A stretch of DNA of 64,000 bases from Prolixibacteraceae bacterium (GCA_003457135.1 DMSQ01000051.1:18488-82487); one strand, 5' to 3'; shown: positions 45,215 to 54,619, numbered from the stretch's first letter. Translations and numbers: made by a program. Notes: a model not told the origin generated them from the sequence alone.

Positions 45215-46105
45215 TCAGCAGCGAGCAGCAATGACCCTTATGTTGCCTGCCGCATCAGTCACGGGTTCAATTTCTTTATACAAATCCGATTTTTCGCACA
45301 ATTGAATGATAAATGGCCCTTGTCCAAGCCCAACTTCAAATACAATCCACCCATTTTTGGACAAAAATTTCGGGGCTTCACGAATCAGGTTTTGTATCAC
45401 TTTCAACCCCACCATACCACCATCGAAAGCCATAAGCGGTTCGTTTTCTGAAATCTCAAAATCCATCTTATTGATTTTGGAGGTTGATATATAGGGCGGA
45501 TTACATACAATGATATCAACATTCCCGTAGTAATCTTCCGATTCGAAACTAGAAAACAGGTCGCTTATTATGGCCTTAACCCGTGCATTGAGCTGTAAAA
45601 GTGAAATGTTTTCATTGGTGAGAGCGACCGCTTCCCGGGACAAATCTGAAGCATGAACGATTACATTCGAAAGCGAAAAGGCCAGTGCAATTGCCAGATT
45701 TCCAGATCCGCAACAAACATCAAATACCTTGACCTCCGATTTTTTTTTTGTTAAATCCTCACATATAGCCAAAGCTTTTCTTCCCAGGATTTCAGTTTCT
45801 TTTCTTGGGATAAGCGCCCTCGTATCGCAAATTAATTCGATACCCATAAATTTTTGGCGGCCAACGATATAGGCCAAAGGTTTTCCCATGATCCGTTGGC
45901 TGGTAAGTTCAGATAACAGTACTTTTTGCTGATCTGATAATTCGGGCAATGGCAGTTTGGAAGCTTCTTCAGCCGACATTGAGAATCCATAAGCTTTTTG
46001 CCAAAGTGCTTTAATGGTTGAGTCCACCGTTTCTTCCGGTTTATCTTCCAGAAATGAAAGTTTGATTTCCAATTCGGCCCTTAGTTGTGCGTAGAAAGTA
46101 TCCAT
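45215..46105 (-). CDS. HemK/PrmC-like N5-glutamine methyltransferase
   Basis: A 296-residue SAM enzyme with a helical PrmC-type N-terminal domain (LRAELEIKLSFLEDKPEETV) and a class I core: ALIPRKETEIL, VFDVCCGSGNLAIALAFSL (SAM loop), and the target-binding motif NPPYIS. PrmC methylates the GGQ glutamine of release factors. Its placement inside an amidotransferase/ligase operon (it overlaps the ligase's stop by one base) makes a dedicated paralogue plausible, but it could be the sole housekeeping PrmC carried by chance in this operon. Confidence 0.85.
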   Translation of the reverse strand: MDTFYAQLRAELEIKLSFLEDKPEETVDSTIKALWQKAYGFSMSAEEASKLPLPELSDQQKVLLSELTSQRIMGKPLAYIVGRQKFMGIELICDTRALIPRKETEILGRKALAICEDLTKKKSEVKVFDVCCGSGNLAIALAFSLSNVIVHASDLSREAVALTNENISLLQLNARVKAIISDLFSSFESEDYYGNVDIIVCNPPYISTSKINKMDFEISENEPLMAFDGGMVGLKVIQNLIREAPKFLSKNGWIVFEVGLGQGPFIIQLCEKSDLYKEIEPVTDAAGNIRVIAARC

Positions 46106-47673
46106 TAACCTGCACCTATTATTTTTCTCAACTCGGATTTATCAATTTTTCCATTACTGCTTTTGGGCATTTCAGGAAGGAACACTATTTTCTGCGGGAC
46201 CATAAATGGTTCCAGTGATTTGATGCATTGCTGCTGAATTTCCTTTTCGGTAAACTTCGCCAGATCATATTGGGTAATAAATGCAACAATGGATTCGCCT
46301 AATATCACATCAGGGATACCTATTACAGCGACTTCTTTAATTCCGTTTAATTGATAGATCGAATTCTCAACTTCAACCGGACTAACTTTTTCACCTCTTG
46401 TTTTAATAATATCATCATTTCTGCCCAGAAAATAAAGGAATCCTTCGTCATCCATCTTAAACAAATCATGCGCACACAGTATTTTTTCACCGGGCAATAA
46501 ACCAGGTTTCAGCATTTCGTTGCTAAGTTCTTCATTGTTCCAGTAGCCTGCCATTACATGCGGTCCACGAACATACAGGATTCCAGTTTCTCCAGGAGGT
46601 ACAGGTTTCCCTTCAGGAGACCTCAGGAAAACTTCTGTTCCGGGAATTGCTTTGCCAACTGAATGCGGTTTTAAATCAAGCAACTCAGGTTCCAAGTAGC
46701 AAACCCTCTTACATTCAGTTAAACCATACATTTTAAAAATCAGAGCATTGGGGAATATTTTCTTTAAATCGGTTATAAATTCAGCGGGCAGGGCAGCGGC
46801 AGTATTGGTGATTTTTTTAATGCTCTCAAACTTGATTCCTGTTTTTTTATGTGTCGCAATCATCATCGCATAAATTGAAGGTACGCCAGGAAATACCGTC
46901 GGTTTTAACTGCTCAATTTGTTTGAATATGGTCGGGGGAAAATTAAAAGAATGTTCGATGATAATCTTTCCACCTATTGTAATTGCCATAATTAACTGGT
47001 ACAGTCCATAATCAAATGCCAGGGGTAAAACAAGTATAATACTGTCGTCGCCGGTCAACCGCAAATATTCGATCAGGCTCCAGGAGGTGAAAACCATGGA
47101 TTGATGGGTCATCATAACCCCTTTGGGGAACCCGGTGCTGCCCGAAGTATAAATCAGGGCGGCCAAATCGTTGGGTATGATTACCGGCAGACTTGCACTT
47201 TCCCTTTTTGAAATGATTTCTTCAAAGTCAGTAAATTCGAAATTTTCATCATCAGTCGGATGCTTGCTTTCAGAAAGAATTACTTCCTGTATCTCATTCT
47301 GTCCTTCCATTGCACGTAAGAGTTCAGGCATGAGGATGCCTTCTGAAAGTATTACTTTTGAACCGCAATCATTTAGAATGTAGTTTAATTTATTGGCTTT
47401 GGTTTGGGGATTAACCACCAAAAAGACGCCACCAGCGAGCGTAATACCATAAATTGATACGATACTTGACCAGGAGTTGTTCATGAAAACCGCCACGCGG
47501 TCGCCTTTTTCAATTCCTGAATTTACCAAATGAAAGGCTAAATTTACTGCACATTCTCTGAGGTCGGAATATGAATACTCTTTTCCTTTATAGATTGCAG
47601 CAGTTTTTTCTGGATGATTTTTATTGGAGAACTCCAAGGCCTCTCCTAATAATCGTTGTGGTCTTGAATTCAT
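46105..47673 (-). CDS. AMP-forming acyl/aminoacyl ligase (ANL superfamily)
   Basis: A 522-residue adenylating enzyme. The P-loop LIYTSGSTGFPKGVM near residue 170, the hinge GRNDDIIKTRGEKVSPVEVE near 435, and the C-terminal catalytic Lys in SSNGKIDKSEL are all intact. It activates a carboxylic acid as acyl-AMP and most probably loads it onto the ACP encoded immediately upstream. Substrate unknown. An AGGAGA ribosome site stands before its ATG, unusual in this phylum. Confidence 0.92.
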   Translation of the reverse strand: MNSRPQRLLGEALEFSNKNHPEKTAAIYKGKEYSYSDLRECAVNLAFHLVNSGIEKGDRVAVFMNNSWSSIVSIYGITLAGGVFLVVNPQTKANKLNYILNDCGSKVILSEGILMPELLRAMEGQNEIQEVILSESKHPTDDENFEFTDFEEIISKRESASLPVIIPNDLAALIYTSGSTGFPKGVMMTHQSMVFTSWSLIEYLRLTGDDSIILVLPLAFDYGLYQLIMAITIGGKIIIEHSFNFPPTIFKQIEQLKPTVFPGVPSIYAMMIATHKKTGIKFESIKKITNTAAALPAEFITDLKKIFPNALIFKMYGLTECKRVCYLEPELLDLKPHSVGKAIPGTEVFLRSPEGKPVPPGETGILYVRGPHVMAGYWNNEELSNEMLKPGLLPGEKILCAHDLFKMDDEGFLYFLGRNDDIIKTRGEKVSPVEVENSIYQLNGIKEVAVIGIPDVILGESIVAFITQYDLAKFTEKEIQQQCIKSLEPFMVPQKIVFLPEMPKSSNGKIDKSELRKIIGAG

Positions 47674-47680
47674 AATATGA

Positions 47681-47686
47681 TCTCCT
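47681..47686 (-). promoter_or_regulatory. Strong Shine-Dalgarno site for the AMP ligase
   Basis: On the minus strand AGGAGA lies 7 bases before the ATG at 47673, overlapping the end of the ACP gene. Most genes in this window lack such a site. Confidence 0.65.
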
Positions 47687-47942
47687 AAACTGACTGGAGT
47701 TTTCGTAAAACAAAGTTTGCTATTGCCTGAACGGATTCAAAATTTGCTTCAATAAGTTCATTGTCGGCAGCCGTAACCGAAAAGCTTTCTTCAATAAATT
47801 CAATAATCGAAATAAAACCCATTGAATCCATGATTCCCTGTGTAAAAATTAGGGTGTCGTTCTTGACCTGATCCTCTGAAACGTATGAAGTATTTATTAC
47901 AAACTGCTTGATTTTTTCCTGAATTTGAACAATATCTTCCAT
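47685..47942 (-). CDS. Acyl carrier protein
   Basis: An 85-residue carrier protein with the phosphopantetheine site Ser in GIMDSMGFISIIEFIEE (Ser40 from this start; Met follows where Leu is usual). The acidic helix II and short C-terminal helix fit the PCP/ACP fold. It is a stand-alone carrier for the AMP ligase 11 bases downstream and is distinct from the housekeeping fatty-acid ACP, which normally has the DSL motif. ATG 47942 is preferred to TTG 47948. Confidence 0.88.
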   Translation of the reverse strand: MEDIVQIQEKIKQFVINTSYVSEDQVKNDTLIFTQGIMDSMGFISIIEFIEESFSVTAADNELIEANFESVQAIANFVLRKLQSV

Positions 47943-48159
47943 AACCAACTTATAAATAGATTATTACTAATTTTCGACTGTTATCTCTCACTTTTATGCT
48001 TTCAATGTTTATGTCGTTTTATCACTTCATCCTAAAAACATAAATGAAATAAAATCGATCTCAGGCAAATATAAAATTTCTTGTTCTATAAGCATACAAT
48101 TCCTAAAAAAACTTATCATTTATTAGAACTTCCAATCGGTAAGTGGTTGTTTAAGAACC

Positions 48160-49146
48160 TCAATAAGTTATGGGTGGCATCCTTAAGTATGCAGTAGTTC
48201 TCTGTTTTCGGATAAAGTTGTTATAAATAAGTTTAATATCTTCGGCTGGCTTACCTAAAACATTTCCAACTTCTTCAGGAGCTATTTCATTTTCCATGCC
48301 ATACCATATCAAATCCATTTCGTGATAGGGCATTTGGAAAAAAAATTCTTCCTGGGTTTGTTCAGCGGTGTAGGTGTCAGACGTTGGGGTGCGTTTGATA
48401 ATTTCTTCAGGTACTCCCAAATACTCAGCTAATTGGTAAACCTGCGATTTGTAAAGGTGGGCGATAGGCATAATATCAGCCCCACCATCCCCGTTTTTTA
48501 CAAAAAAACCTTGCTCTACCTCATGTTTGTTCGGTGTTCCAATCATGGCATAGTGCAAACGCTCGGCATGATAGTATAGCATCGACATCCGGCAACGCTG
48601 TTTGAAATTGGAAGCGGCCACTATCTGCAGGTATTCTCTGACGGGTAATACTTTACTTATTGATTCTCCATCCTGATTGATAATAGTAAGGGAAAAGACA
48701 GGAGGTAAAAATTGGTTTAAGCCACTCTGGTTGATGCCAATTTTCATTTTGTAATCTGCAGGATTATATTCCGGGAAAACCGAAGTTACGGCTTCGTCCC
48801 TGCGATTGTAACAGCCAAAACCTTCCAGAGCTCCGGTAATGTCTTCTTCCAGGGTATTAATTTTGAATTTATCAGCCAGTTTTAATGCGAATTCCTTACT
48901 TTCGGGACTGGAGTCTTTTTCAGGCAGCATAATCCCTATAACCTTATCTGAACCCAAGGCCTTCACCGTTAATGCCAGAGTTACAGAAGAGTCAATTCCT
49001 CCGCTTATTCCGATTATGGCTCCTTTCCGTTTGACAAGTCCGAATATATCTTCTTTTATTCTTACAGAAATTCGATCTGCTTCGGCTGCAACATTTTCAA
49101 ATTTAAGAATGTCTTTGGAAAATGGTTTATTAAGTTTTGAATTCAT
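48160..49146 (-). CDS. nadE: NAD+ synthase-like ATP-dependent amidotransferase
   Basis: A 328-residue N-type ATP pyrophosphatase with the PP-loop GISGGIDSSV (residues 46-55), IGTPNKHEVEQGFFVKNGDG and the NadE C-terminal LYKSQVYQLAEYLGVPEEI. It lacks a glutaminase domain, so would use ammonia. NadE makes NAD from deamido-NAD. Its position ahead of ACP, ligase and AsnB genes (217-base gap) resembles pathway-specific NadE-like enzymes that amidate carrier-bound or nucleotide-like acids; a housekeeping NAD role cannot be excluded. Confidence 0.85.
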   Translation of the reverse strand: MNSKLNKPFSKDILKFENVAAEADRISVRIKEDIFGLVKRKGAIIGISGGIDSSVTLALTVKALGSDKVIGIMLPEKDSSPESKEFALKLADKFKINTLEEDITGALEGFGCYNRRDEAVTSVFPEYNPADYKMKIGINQSGLNQFLPPVFSLTIINQDGESISKVLPVREYLQIVAASNFKQRCRMSMLYYHAERLHYAMIGTPNKHEVEQGFFVKNGDGGADIMPIAHLYKSQVYQLAEYLGVPEEIIKRTPTSDTYTAEQTQEEFFFQMPYHEMDLIWYGMENEIAPEEVGNVLGKPAEDIKLIYNNFIRKQRTTAYLRMPPITY

Positions 49147-49542
49147 TTTTATGTCTTTCGTGTTGATTATAATTACTAAGAAAGGCTTTATTCTTTGGTT
49201 GAGGAAAAAAAAGTTTGTTTATTTAATTATAAGCATAAATGAGTACACCCACCGTACAGGCACATAAAAAGCAAAGCGAAGGTGTGCCTCTAGGTATGCA
49301 ATAAAAATACGATTTGGCTATTATGATTTATTATTTTATTGATTTACATCGGAATTAATAAGGTTGAAAAATGTTATGGATTATGTTTTCTACTAAGGTT
49401 GCAAAAATAGAAATAAGGTTTTTATAAAAAAAGCTATTTTGGCTTGAAATCAAATTGAAAAAGATTGATCAATCTTTTGCTGTAATAAAATAACCTTGTT
49501 CGATATTTTCCGTCGGCGCTGAAATAATTTGTGTTACCTAAT

Positions 49543-49560
49543 CCCGGCTTGAAAGCCGGG
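49543..49560. repeat. Perfect GC-rich hairpin
   Basis: CCCGGCTT and AAGCCGGG flank GA. It resembles dispersed palindromic repeats of this phylum; no T-run follows. Confidence 0.6.
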
Positions 49561-50056
49561 GCTACTAATCTGCCAGTTGGCTGTTCGTTTCTGTAGAACA
49601 AAAAAATCTTGTTATGGAAAGTGCGATTAGAAATCGAGGCACCCATTGAAAAAGTGGGACTACAAAATGAAATGAAAAATTGTGATGTTCAACTCTGAGC
49701 CTGACCCGAAGTTAGACGCTGATTTATCGGAGATTAAAATAGTTTTCAACAATTTAATGTTAATATAAGTATTATGATATAAATAATTTTTTAATAATTC
49801 GAAATTGAAGCTCATTTTTCCTGTAGTCTGAAGAAAAAATTGATTTTGATGTTATACAACATGCAAATCTGTTATATTTTGTAAATCAGGATTTTAGTAT
49901 TGATCTTAATAAAGAATTGATTATTCTCAAACATGATTTTTTAGAGTTTGCAAAGGTATAAATTTTTATGTGAAAAAAAAGAGGTCAAACACTCAAAAAC
50001 AGCGACTTATTTGAAAGTTTTAGTAAAAAACATGTTGATAACTTGTTTGTAATAGG

Positions 50057-50088
50057 TTGCTGTATAGCCTCTTTTATTTGTAGATTTG
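50057..50088 (+). promoter_or_regulatory. Promoter for the orphan gene at 50236
   Basis: TTG at 50057-50059 and TAGATTTG at 50081-50088 are separated by 21 bases, a reasonable -33/-7 pair. A leader of about 140 bases would follow. Confidence 0.5.
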
Positions 50089-50235
50089 TGAACCTTCAAT
50101 ATTGTAGGTGTGTGTATTTTAATTTTAGCATTATGAAATTAAGATCAATTTTGTTTAAATCCATGCCAGGACAACAAGGTTGTTGCGGGATAATGGTGCG
50201 AGTTTTTTATTTATTCATTTTTAAATCTTTGAATG

Positions 50236-50805
50236 ATGGCGAAGACTAAAAGTCTTTTAACTGCCGGCCTCAGGGGCACGGTAGGAGGAACACTTGTGTT
50301 TCGTAGATTGAATGGGGAAACCGTTGTAGCTGCGGCTCCGGTACCCAGTAGTAAACAACCTTCTGAAGGCCAGGTGTTACAGCGAGAGCGGTTTCGGTTG
50401 GCTTCCCTCTATGCAAAACGTGCATTGAATGATCCGGAGTTACAGATTGACTATGAACTCCTTGCCAAAGCAAAGAAGCTGCCTTCGGCACGTGCTGCTG
50501 CTATTGCTGATTATTTCCGTTCACCGGAAATACTGAATGCAAAAATAAGCACCGAAGAATCGGGAGCGGTAGTTGTTGAGGCGATTGTGGTTGATTACCT
50601 GAGGGTAAAATCGGTTACAATCTCAGCTATTTCTCCAGATGGCCCGGTGCTTGAGACAGGAAACGGTGTTTTAGGTAACGACAATCAAACATGGACTTAT
50701 ACCGTCCAGGATTCAGCAGGACTGGTTGCAGGAATAAGTTTCGAAATTACTGCAACTGATTTGCCGGGAAATGTAACAACCAAAAGCTTTGATTATCAGG
50801 TTTAG
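50236..50805 (+). CDS. Orphan protein of unknown function with an Ig-like C-terminus
   Basis: A 189-residue protein with no signal peptide or membrane helix. It begins MAKTKSLLTAGLRGTVGGTL, continues with a Gln/Arg-rich helical part (QVLQRERFRLASLYAKRALN) and ends in a beta-rich domain (VVEAIVVDYLRVKSVTISAI; FEITATDLPGNVTTKSF) that looks Ig-like. The N-terminal glycine-rich pattern recalls DUF6266-type proteins, but I am not sure. It is a single gene between repeat-rich intergenic regions, with its own promoter and terminator. An ATG one codon earlier (50233) is also possible. Confidence 0.75.
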   Translation: MAKTKSLLTAGLRGTVGGTLVFRRLNGETVVAAAPVPSSKQPSEGQVLQRERFRLASLYAKRALNDPELQIDYELLAKAKKLPSARAAAIADYFRSPEILNAKISTEESGAVVVEAIVVDYLRVKSVTISAISPDGPVLETGNGVLGNDNQTWTYTVQDSAGLVAGISFEITATDLPGNVTTKSFDYQV

Positions 50806-50827
50806 GTCGTTCATCTCCAGTATTCAG

Positions 50828-50863
50828 AGAGGGGGGTAGCGCTAACTACTTCCCTCTTTTTTT
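50828..50863 (+). terminator. Rho-independent terminator after the orphan gene
   Basis: AGAGGGGGGTAG (50828-50839) pairs with CTACTTCCCTCT (50846-50857) with two G-U pairs, followed by seven Ts. Confidence 0.85.
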
Positions 50864-51046
50864 GGATGCTGTCAGCGCTAAAATGAACGTTTTCCTGACC
50901 GAAGTTAAGGAATAGCTGAGAGGTAAACAAATTTTAGAATTAAAAAATTCGATTTTCGATCATTTTTTTAGAAAATGGAGGTTTCTAACTGATGCATTAA
51001 TCTTATAAATGGTATGAACAAAAACTAACGCAGCGAGAAATTGATC

Positions 51047-51480
51047 ATTGGATCGGGAAAATTTACCGGTTTAATTTATTGTTTGAAACGTTTAACCATT
51101 TGCAAACGTGGGGGAGGAGGACAGCCTTTCCAGTGAATCTATTTCGGTGCTCTGCACCTTATGCTCAACGGGATATTAACTTTCTACAAAGATTTCGGTG
51201 CTCCGCACCTTTGCCGATTAATACAAAGCGACAGAGCTGTAAAATCTTTGTAGAAATGAAAATAAATGACCGTATGTATGTAGGTGCATCGCACCGAAAT
51301 CCTCGTTTAAATTCAGTCTTGAACAGGCAAAATTTTCTATTAATTGTAAATTACGAAATACGACAACAAAGGATGTCTATTACTTAAAACATTGGATTAG
51401 GAAACTTTACCGGTTTAATTTATCGTTTGAAACGTTTAACCATTTCCCCCACGTTGCAAACGAGGGGGAAATGGGGTTGC
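51047..51480. repeat. Composite cluster of REP-like repeats
   Basis: A 54-bp unit at 51047-51100 recurs at 51391-51444 with 50 of 54 positions the same. Between them, a 20-bp element TTTCGGTGC...GCACC is present at 51141 and 51191 and inverted at 51281. TTTCTACAAAGATTT (51181-51195) is exactly mirrored at 51242-51256. The cluster ends in a long hairpin (51441-51473) with stem CATTTCCCCC/GGGGGAAATG. Part of the 54-bp unit plus the hairpin stem occurs again at 60450-60494. No gene is recognised in it. Confidence 0.8.
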
Positions 51481-51484
51481 TTGT

Positions 51485-52477
51485 TTACAGCTCATAAGAG
51501 CTTATCCACCCCCACCGGTTCGAGCCAAAAGCATCTTTAAATGATATGCTTTTTATAGGGATTGGGATCTGGAAGTCATGTATCAGGCTTTCTTGGAATT
51601 CTTTTTTCCTTGGGAAACTATAATAGTTTGGGCAACCACCACCTCCGGTTCCACTAAGAGCAACAAGTTGGTTCCAGGAGCCTACAAATAAATAAGTACT
51701 TTGTAATAATTTCCCCGCAACTTCTCCCTTAACTAGTACTGCTAAAGTATTACCATCATCGCTTACCAAAACTTTTCCGGCATCAGCATAATGTTTACTT
51801 TGAAGATTATATTCGTCCCCGTTTTGATAAATATTAATCCCAAACCAGTTGCACCACCAATCGCGATCAGTACTAATAGTAAAATAATCTTTATATTTAA
51901 TTGGCCCATCGGTTAATGCATAGGTGGCTGACAATCCTGTACCTCTATCATTGAAAAATGACTTGGAAGCAATAAGCGGTTTATAGGTACAATTAGCCCA
52001 TGCTGTTTCGTTTTGATCGCTATTTACGACTACTGCATGTGCAGCAAGGGTTAATACACCATCATCGGAACTTAGACTAGCCAAAGGAATTATGAGTTGA
52101 TTCCCAACTAAATCATCCATATCGTAAGGGAAGTGTCCAATCTGAATGGCTGTTTTGTTGAGGGGAAGACCAGCTAAGGTACCTGCATAAAAATGTAATT
52201 CGGTTAATACCCATGGACTATTTACCAAATAGGTTACATAAAGGTTAGTCAAATCGTGTGAATAAATAACCTGACCTACCAAAATATTTTGACCAGCAAT
52301 CAGGTCGCAGGCAATTTCTTCGGGTGGCAAAATCAGACCATTTTTTAGGGTAAGTTCAGAGTTAAACTCTGATTCCGGAACATTTACTGGTTCCTCTTTG
52401 GTACATGAAAATAAAAAAATGCTTAATAGAAGCACAAACATTGTACCTAGTTTCATGAAATGCAATTTTGTTTTCAT
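51485..52477 (-). CDS. Secreted lipoprotein of unknown function
   Basis: A 330-residue lipoprotein with lipobox FLFSC (Cys25). The mature protein contains CDLIAGQNILVGQVIYSHD, then LYVTYLVNSPWVLTELHFYAG and IGHFPYDMDD, a beta-rich module I have seen in many Bacteroidota surface lipoproteins without a known function. The C-terminal half is rich in Trp and Tyr (DRDWWCNWFGINIYQ). It stands alone at the edge of the polysaccharide cluster. A single gene by its spacing. Confidence 0.75.
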   Translation of the reverse strand: MKTKLHFMKLGTMFVLLLSIFLFSCTKEEPVNVPESEFNSELTLKNGLILPPEEIACDLIAGQNILVGQVIYSHDLTNLYVTYLVNSPWVLTELHFYAGTLAGLPLNKTAIQIGHFPYDMDDLVGNQLIIPLASLSSDDGVLTLAAHAVVVNSDQNETAWANCTYKPLIASKSFFNDRGTGLSATYALTDGPIKYKDYFTISTDRDWWCNWFGINIYQNGDEYNLQSKHYADAGKVLVSDDGNTLAVLVKGEVAGKLLQSTYLFVGSWNQLVALSGTGGGGCPNYYSFPRKKEFQESLIHDFQIPIPIKSISFKDAFGSNRWGWISSYEL

Positions 52478-52819
52478 AATAATTAATTTTAAAATTTATT
52501 AATTTTAAGTGCAAGAAGTAAATTTACTGATGAACTGAATGTTTGTTTTTATTTACAAAATCATTCAACAATCCTGACTCTTCAGTATTAATACATCGAT
52601 AATCCTCAACAAAATAGTCATATAAAAGTTAATTAAAAATGAAACTAAAGTCAATACGTAATTTCCGACACTATGGTTTTTTGTTTGTTTAATCCTTAGG
52701 GGCAGCTTGAGAATCCCCATAATAAGAAATGTAAATTGATAATCGTTAGACATATTAAAAGTATATTTTCTGGTATGCTTTAGCTGCCTTATTTGTAAAC
52801 AGATTTTTGCAGATCAGTA
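52478..52819. other. AT-rich gene-free stretch
   Basis: These 342 bases separate the lipoprotein gene and the polysaccharide cluster. A 62-codon minus-strand frame at 52565-52753 has no coding signature. Nothing else was seen. Confidence 0.55.
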
Positions 52820-54619
52820 TCATCGTCCACTCGGCAATCTAATTTCAAAAGCTATGTTTTCCCATACTTTTATGTATACATTATTCTTCATAAAATCATT
52901 TAAAATTGAATCCCGCATAGATTCCGGATTAGATCTTTTTCTTTCAATATTGTAGTTCTGAGGCCAATTACTGGCTAAAGTATTGACTTTCTGTAATATT
53001 ATTACAGGTAATTCTTTGAATTTATTTTTTGACTTATTTAATTCAAATTTGAAAGCTTCAGGAATATAAATCCATGGCCAGGTATTTGGCATATATGGTC
53101 GTGTTTCAGTAAGATAATGAAACATGGGAATACAATCATAGGCCAGCACCAGGTCGTTTTTCCTGATGTATTTGGAGGATTCTTGTAATAATTCATTGAC
53201 CACTGTGGCTCTTTCTTTGGTTGTAAATATTCCTCTCGCATTTTTGCATTCTATCGTCGAAGTCATGTAGATACGATCGCTCATGTCGAAATAGGGATAA
53301 TAGTATGAAAAGTAAACACACACAAAAATACAAATACCTGTAAAATATCTTTTAAACACGTTCATTTGGTCGTGATTGGAAGATATGCCTATCAGAAAAT
53401 CCCTGTTGTCGGCTGAAATTTTTACATGACCATTAATGGTTTTGACATTGAAAATAAAATCAATTGCAAAAGGAAAGATTATCCATAAGGAATGCCTGCC
53501 AGCGGTAGCTATTCCACCTGCACTGCCAAATGGTTCAAAGAATAGAATCAGGCATCCAATAAATACCAAAAGTTTAACTTCTTTAATATATTTTGTGCTG
53601 ATCAGAATCAATACAGCGATAATTAAAGAAATCCCAGAAAAAAATGAAATTACAGTTGAGTAAGTAATGTGATGTTTTAATAATGAAGCTATTAATACTA
53701 ATATAATGCTCAACTTAATAGCAATTCCAATTATCCTGGAATAAGTTTTATTCAAAGTGGATAATGAATTGTCAAGGTAATTAAGCACGATGAGAAAGAC
53801 AGTAAATAGCACACCAAATTTTACAGCCTGCGAATAATTACGAATAAAAAGCTTGATTAACCGAAAAATGTTGTGCGAGTCTTCAGCGTTGCTACCCCAG
53901 GAAAAAACCATTTTCAAGGCTTCAACATATACCGGTAAATGACCGATAAGTTTCATGAATAATATAACCAGGAAAGTCATTATAGCAAATCCTCCAAATA
54001 GAATAAGGCCTTGTTTGATAATGAGTGAAGGCTTAAATTTGTTGATCACGCCATAATAAATGATGGCTAAAACAAATACCAGCATGACAATACTAGGAAG
54101 CCTTGTAAACATGCTCAAACTTATAAAAGCCCCACTTAACCCTATTTTTACTGACTTGTTATCCCTAAGACCCTGGAATAGAAAGAATGCTGAACTTACA
54201 TTAAGAAGCGCCGTAAGCGTGTCGTAATGCATTTCTTTAATTTCATTGGTGGTAAATATGAAGATTATTAATATTCCTATTCTCAAATGGAGTAAATTTA
54301 AATAATCCTTCAGCAAATAGTAGGCAATTGCCATCGTTGAAAGAATAACAATTAGTCCCTGAATTCTTAACCCCAAAAGTCCTAAGCCAGGAAAAATATA
54401 GAAAAAAGATCCACCCACAATTCCTGAAAACCAATACATGAAATTTCCGACCATAGTTTCAGGATGTGAAAAAATCTGCTGATAAAATGCGGCGTGACAT
54501 CCTTCATCTGCGAAATCAAAACCCTGAAACAGGAAAATCAGTTGGTATAACAACAGCAAAATAAAGAATAAGCTATCGCTTATGCTTAATAGATAAGTAC
54601 TTAAGGAGATTTTTTTCAT
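52820..54619 (-). CDS. Polytopic membrane protein, GT-C-fold glycosyltransferase-like
   Basis: A 599-residue protein with about eleven hydrophobic segments in the first 400 residues and a soluble C-terminal domain. The first extracytoplasmic loop carries GFDFADEGCHAAFYQQIF; an acidic pair at this position is typical of GT-C transferases (GT39/ArnT-like), which use polyprenyl-phosphate sugars. The C-terminal part has LAYDCIPMFHYLTETRPYMP. It is the last gene in the minus-strand surface-polysaccharide set. Exact donor and acceptor are unknown. Confidence 0.7.
   Translation of the reverse strand: MKKISLSTYLLSISDSLFFILLLLYQLIFLFQGFDFADEGCHAAFYQQIFSHPETMVGNFMYWFSGIVGGSFFYIFPGLGLLGLRIQGLIVILSTMAIAYYLLKDYLNLLHLRIGILIIFIFTTNEIKEMHYDTLTALLNVSSAFFLFQGLRDNKSVKIGLSGAFISLSMFTRLPSIVMLVFVLAIIYYGVINKFKPSLIIKQGLILFGGFAIMTFLVILFMKLIGHLPVYVEALKMVFSWGSNAEDSHNIFRLIKLFIRNYSQAVKFGVLFTVFLIVLNYLDNSLSTLNKTYSRIIGIAIKLSIILVLIASLLKHHITYSTVISFFSGISLIIAVLILISTKYIKEVKLLVFIGCLILFFEPFGSAGGIATAGRHSLWIIFPFAIDFIFNVKTINGHVKISADNRDFLIGISSNHDQMNVFKRYFTGICIFVCVYFSYYYPYFDMSDRIYMTSTIECKNARGIFTTKERATVVNELLQESSKYIRKNDLVLAYDCIPMFHYLTETRPYMPNTWPWIYIPEAFKFELNKSKNKFKELPVIILQKVNTLASNWPQNYNIERKRSNPESMRDSILNDFMKNNVYIKVWENIAFEIRLPSGR

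Larger units (their letters stand above)
49147..50235. other. 1.1-kb AT-rich gene-free stretch
   Basis: It holds the nadE upstream region, an AGGCACA/TGTGCCT inverted pair (49258-49289), a perfect hairpin at 49543-49560, a 44-codon open frame without a start (49827-49961), and a probable promoter at 50057-50088. No complete gene was recognised. Confidence 0.6.

Noticed and set aside
49434..49646. A 70-codon minus-strand open frame in the gene desert
   Set aside because: It reads through the perfect GC-rich hairpin and has no protein-like pattern.
50030..50060. TTGATAACTT-type sequence considered as a DnaA box or replication origin
   Set aside because: Only one imperfect box, no cluster, and no replication genes beside it; dnaN lies 26 kb away alone.
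51079..51387. A 102-codon plus-strand open frame
   Set aside because: It is made of the REP-like repeat cluster itself.
51047..51480. CRISPR array
   Set aside because: Repeats are few, unequal, in both orientations and without regular spacers; no cas genes in the window.
52565..52753. A 62-codon minus-strand open frame with hydrophobic content
   Set aside because: AT-rich, no start context, no family pattern.
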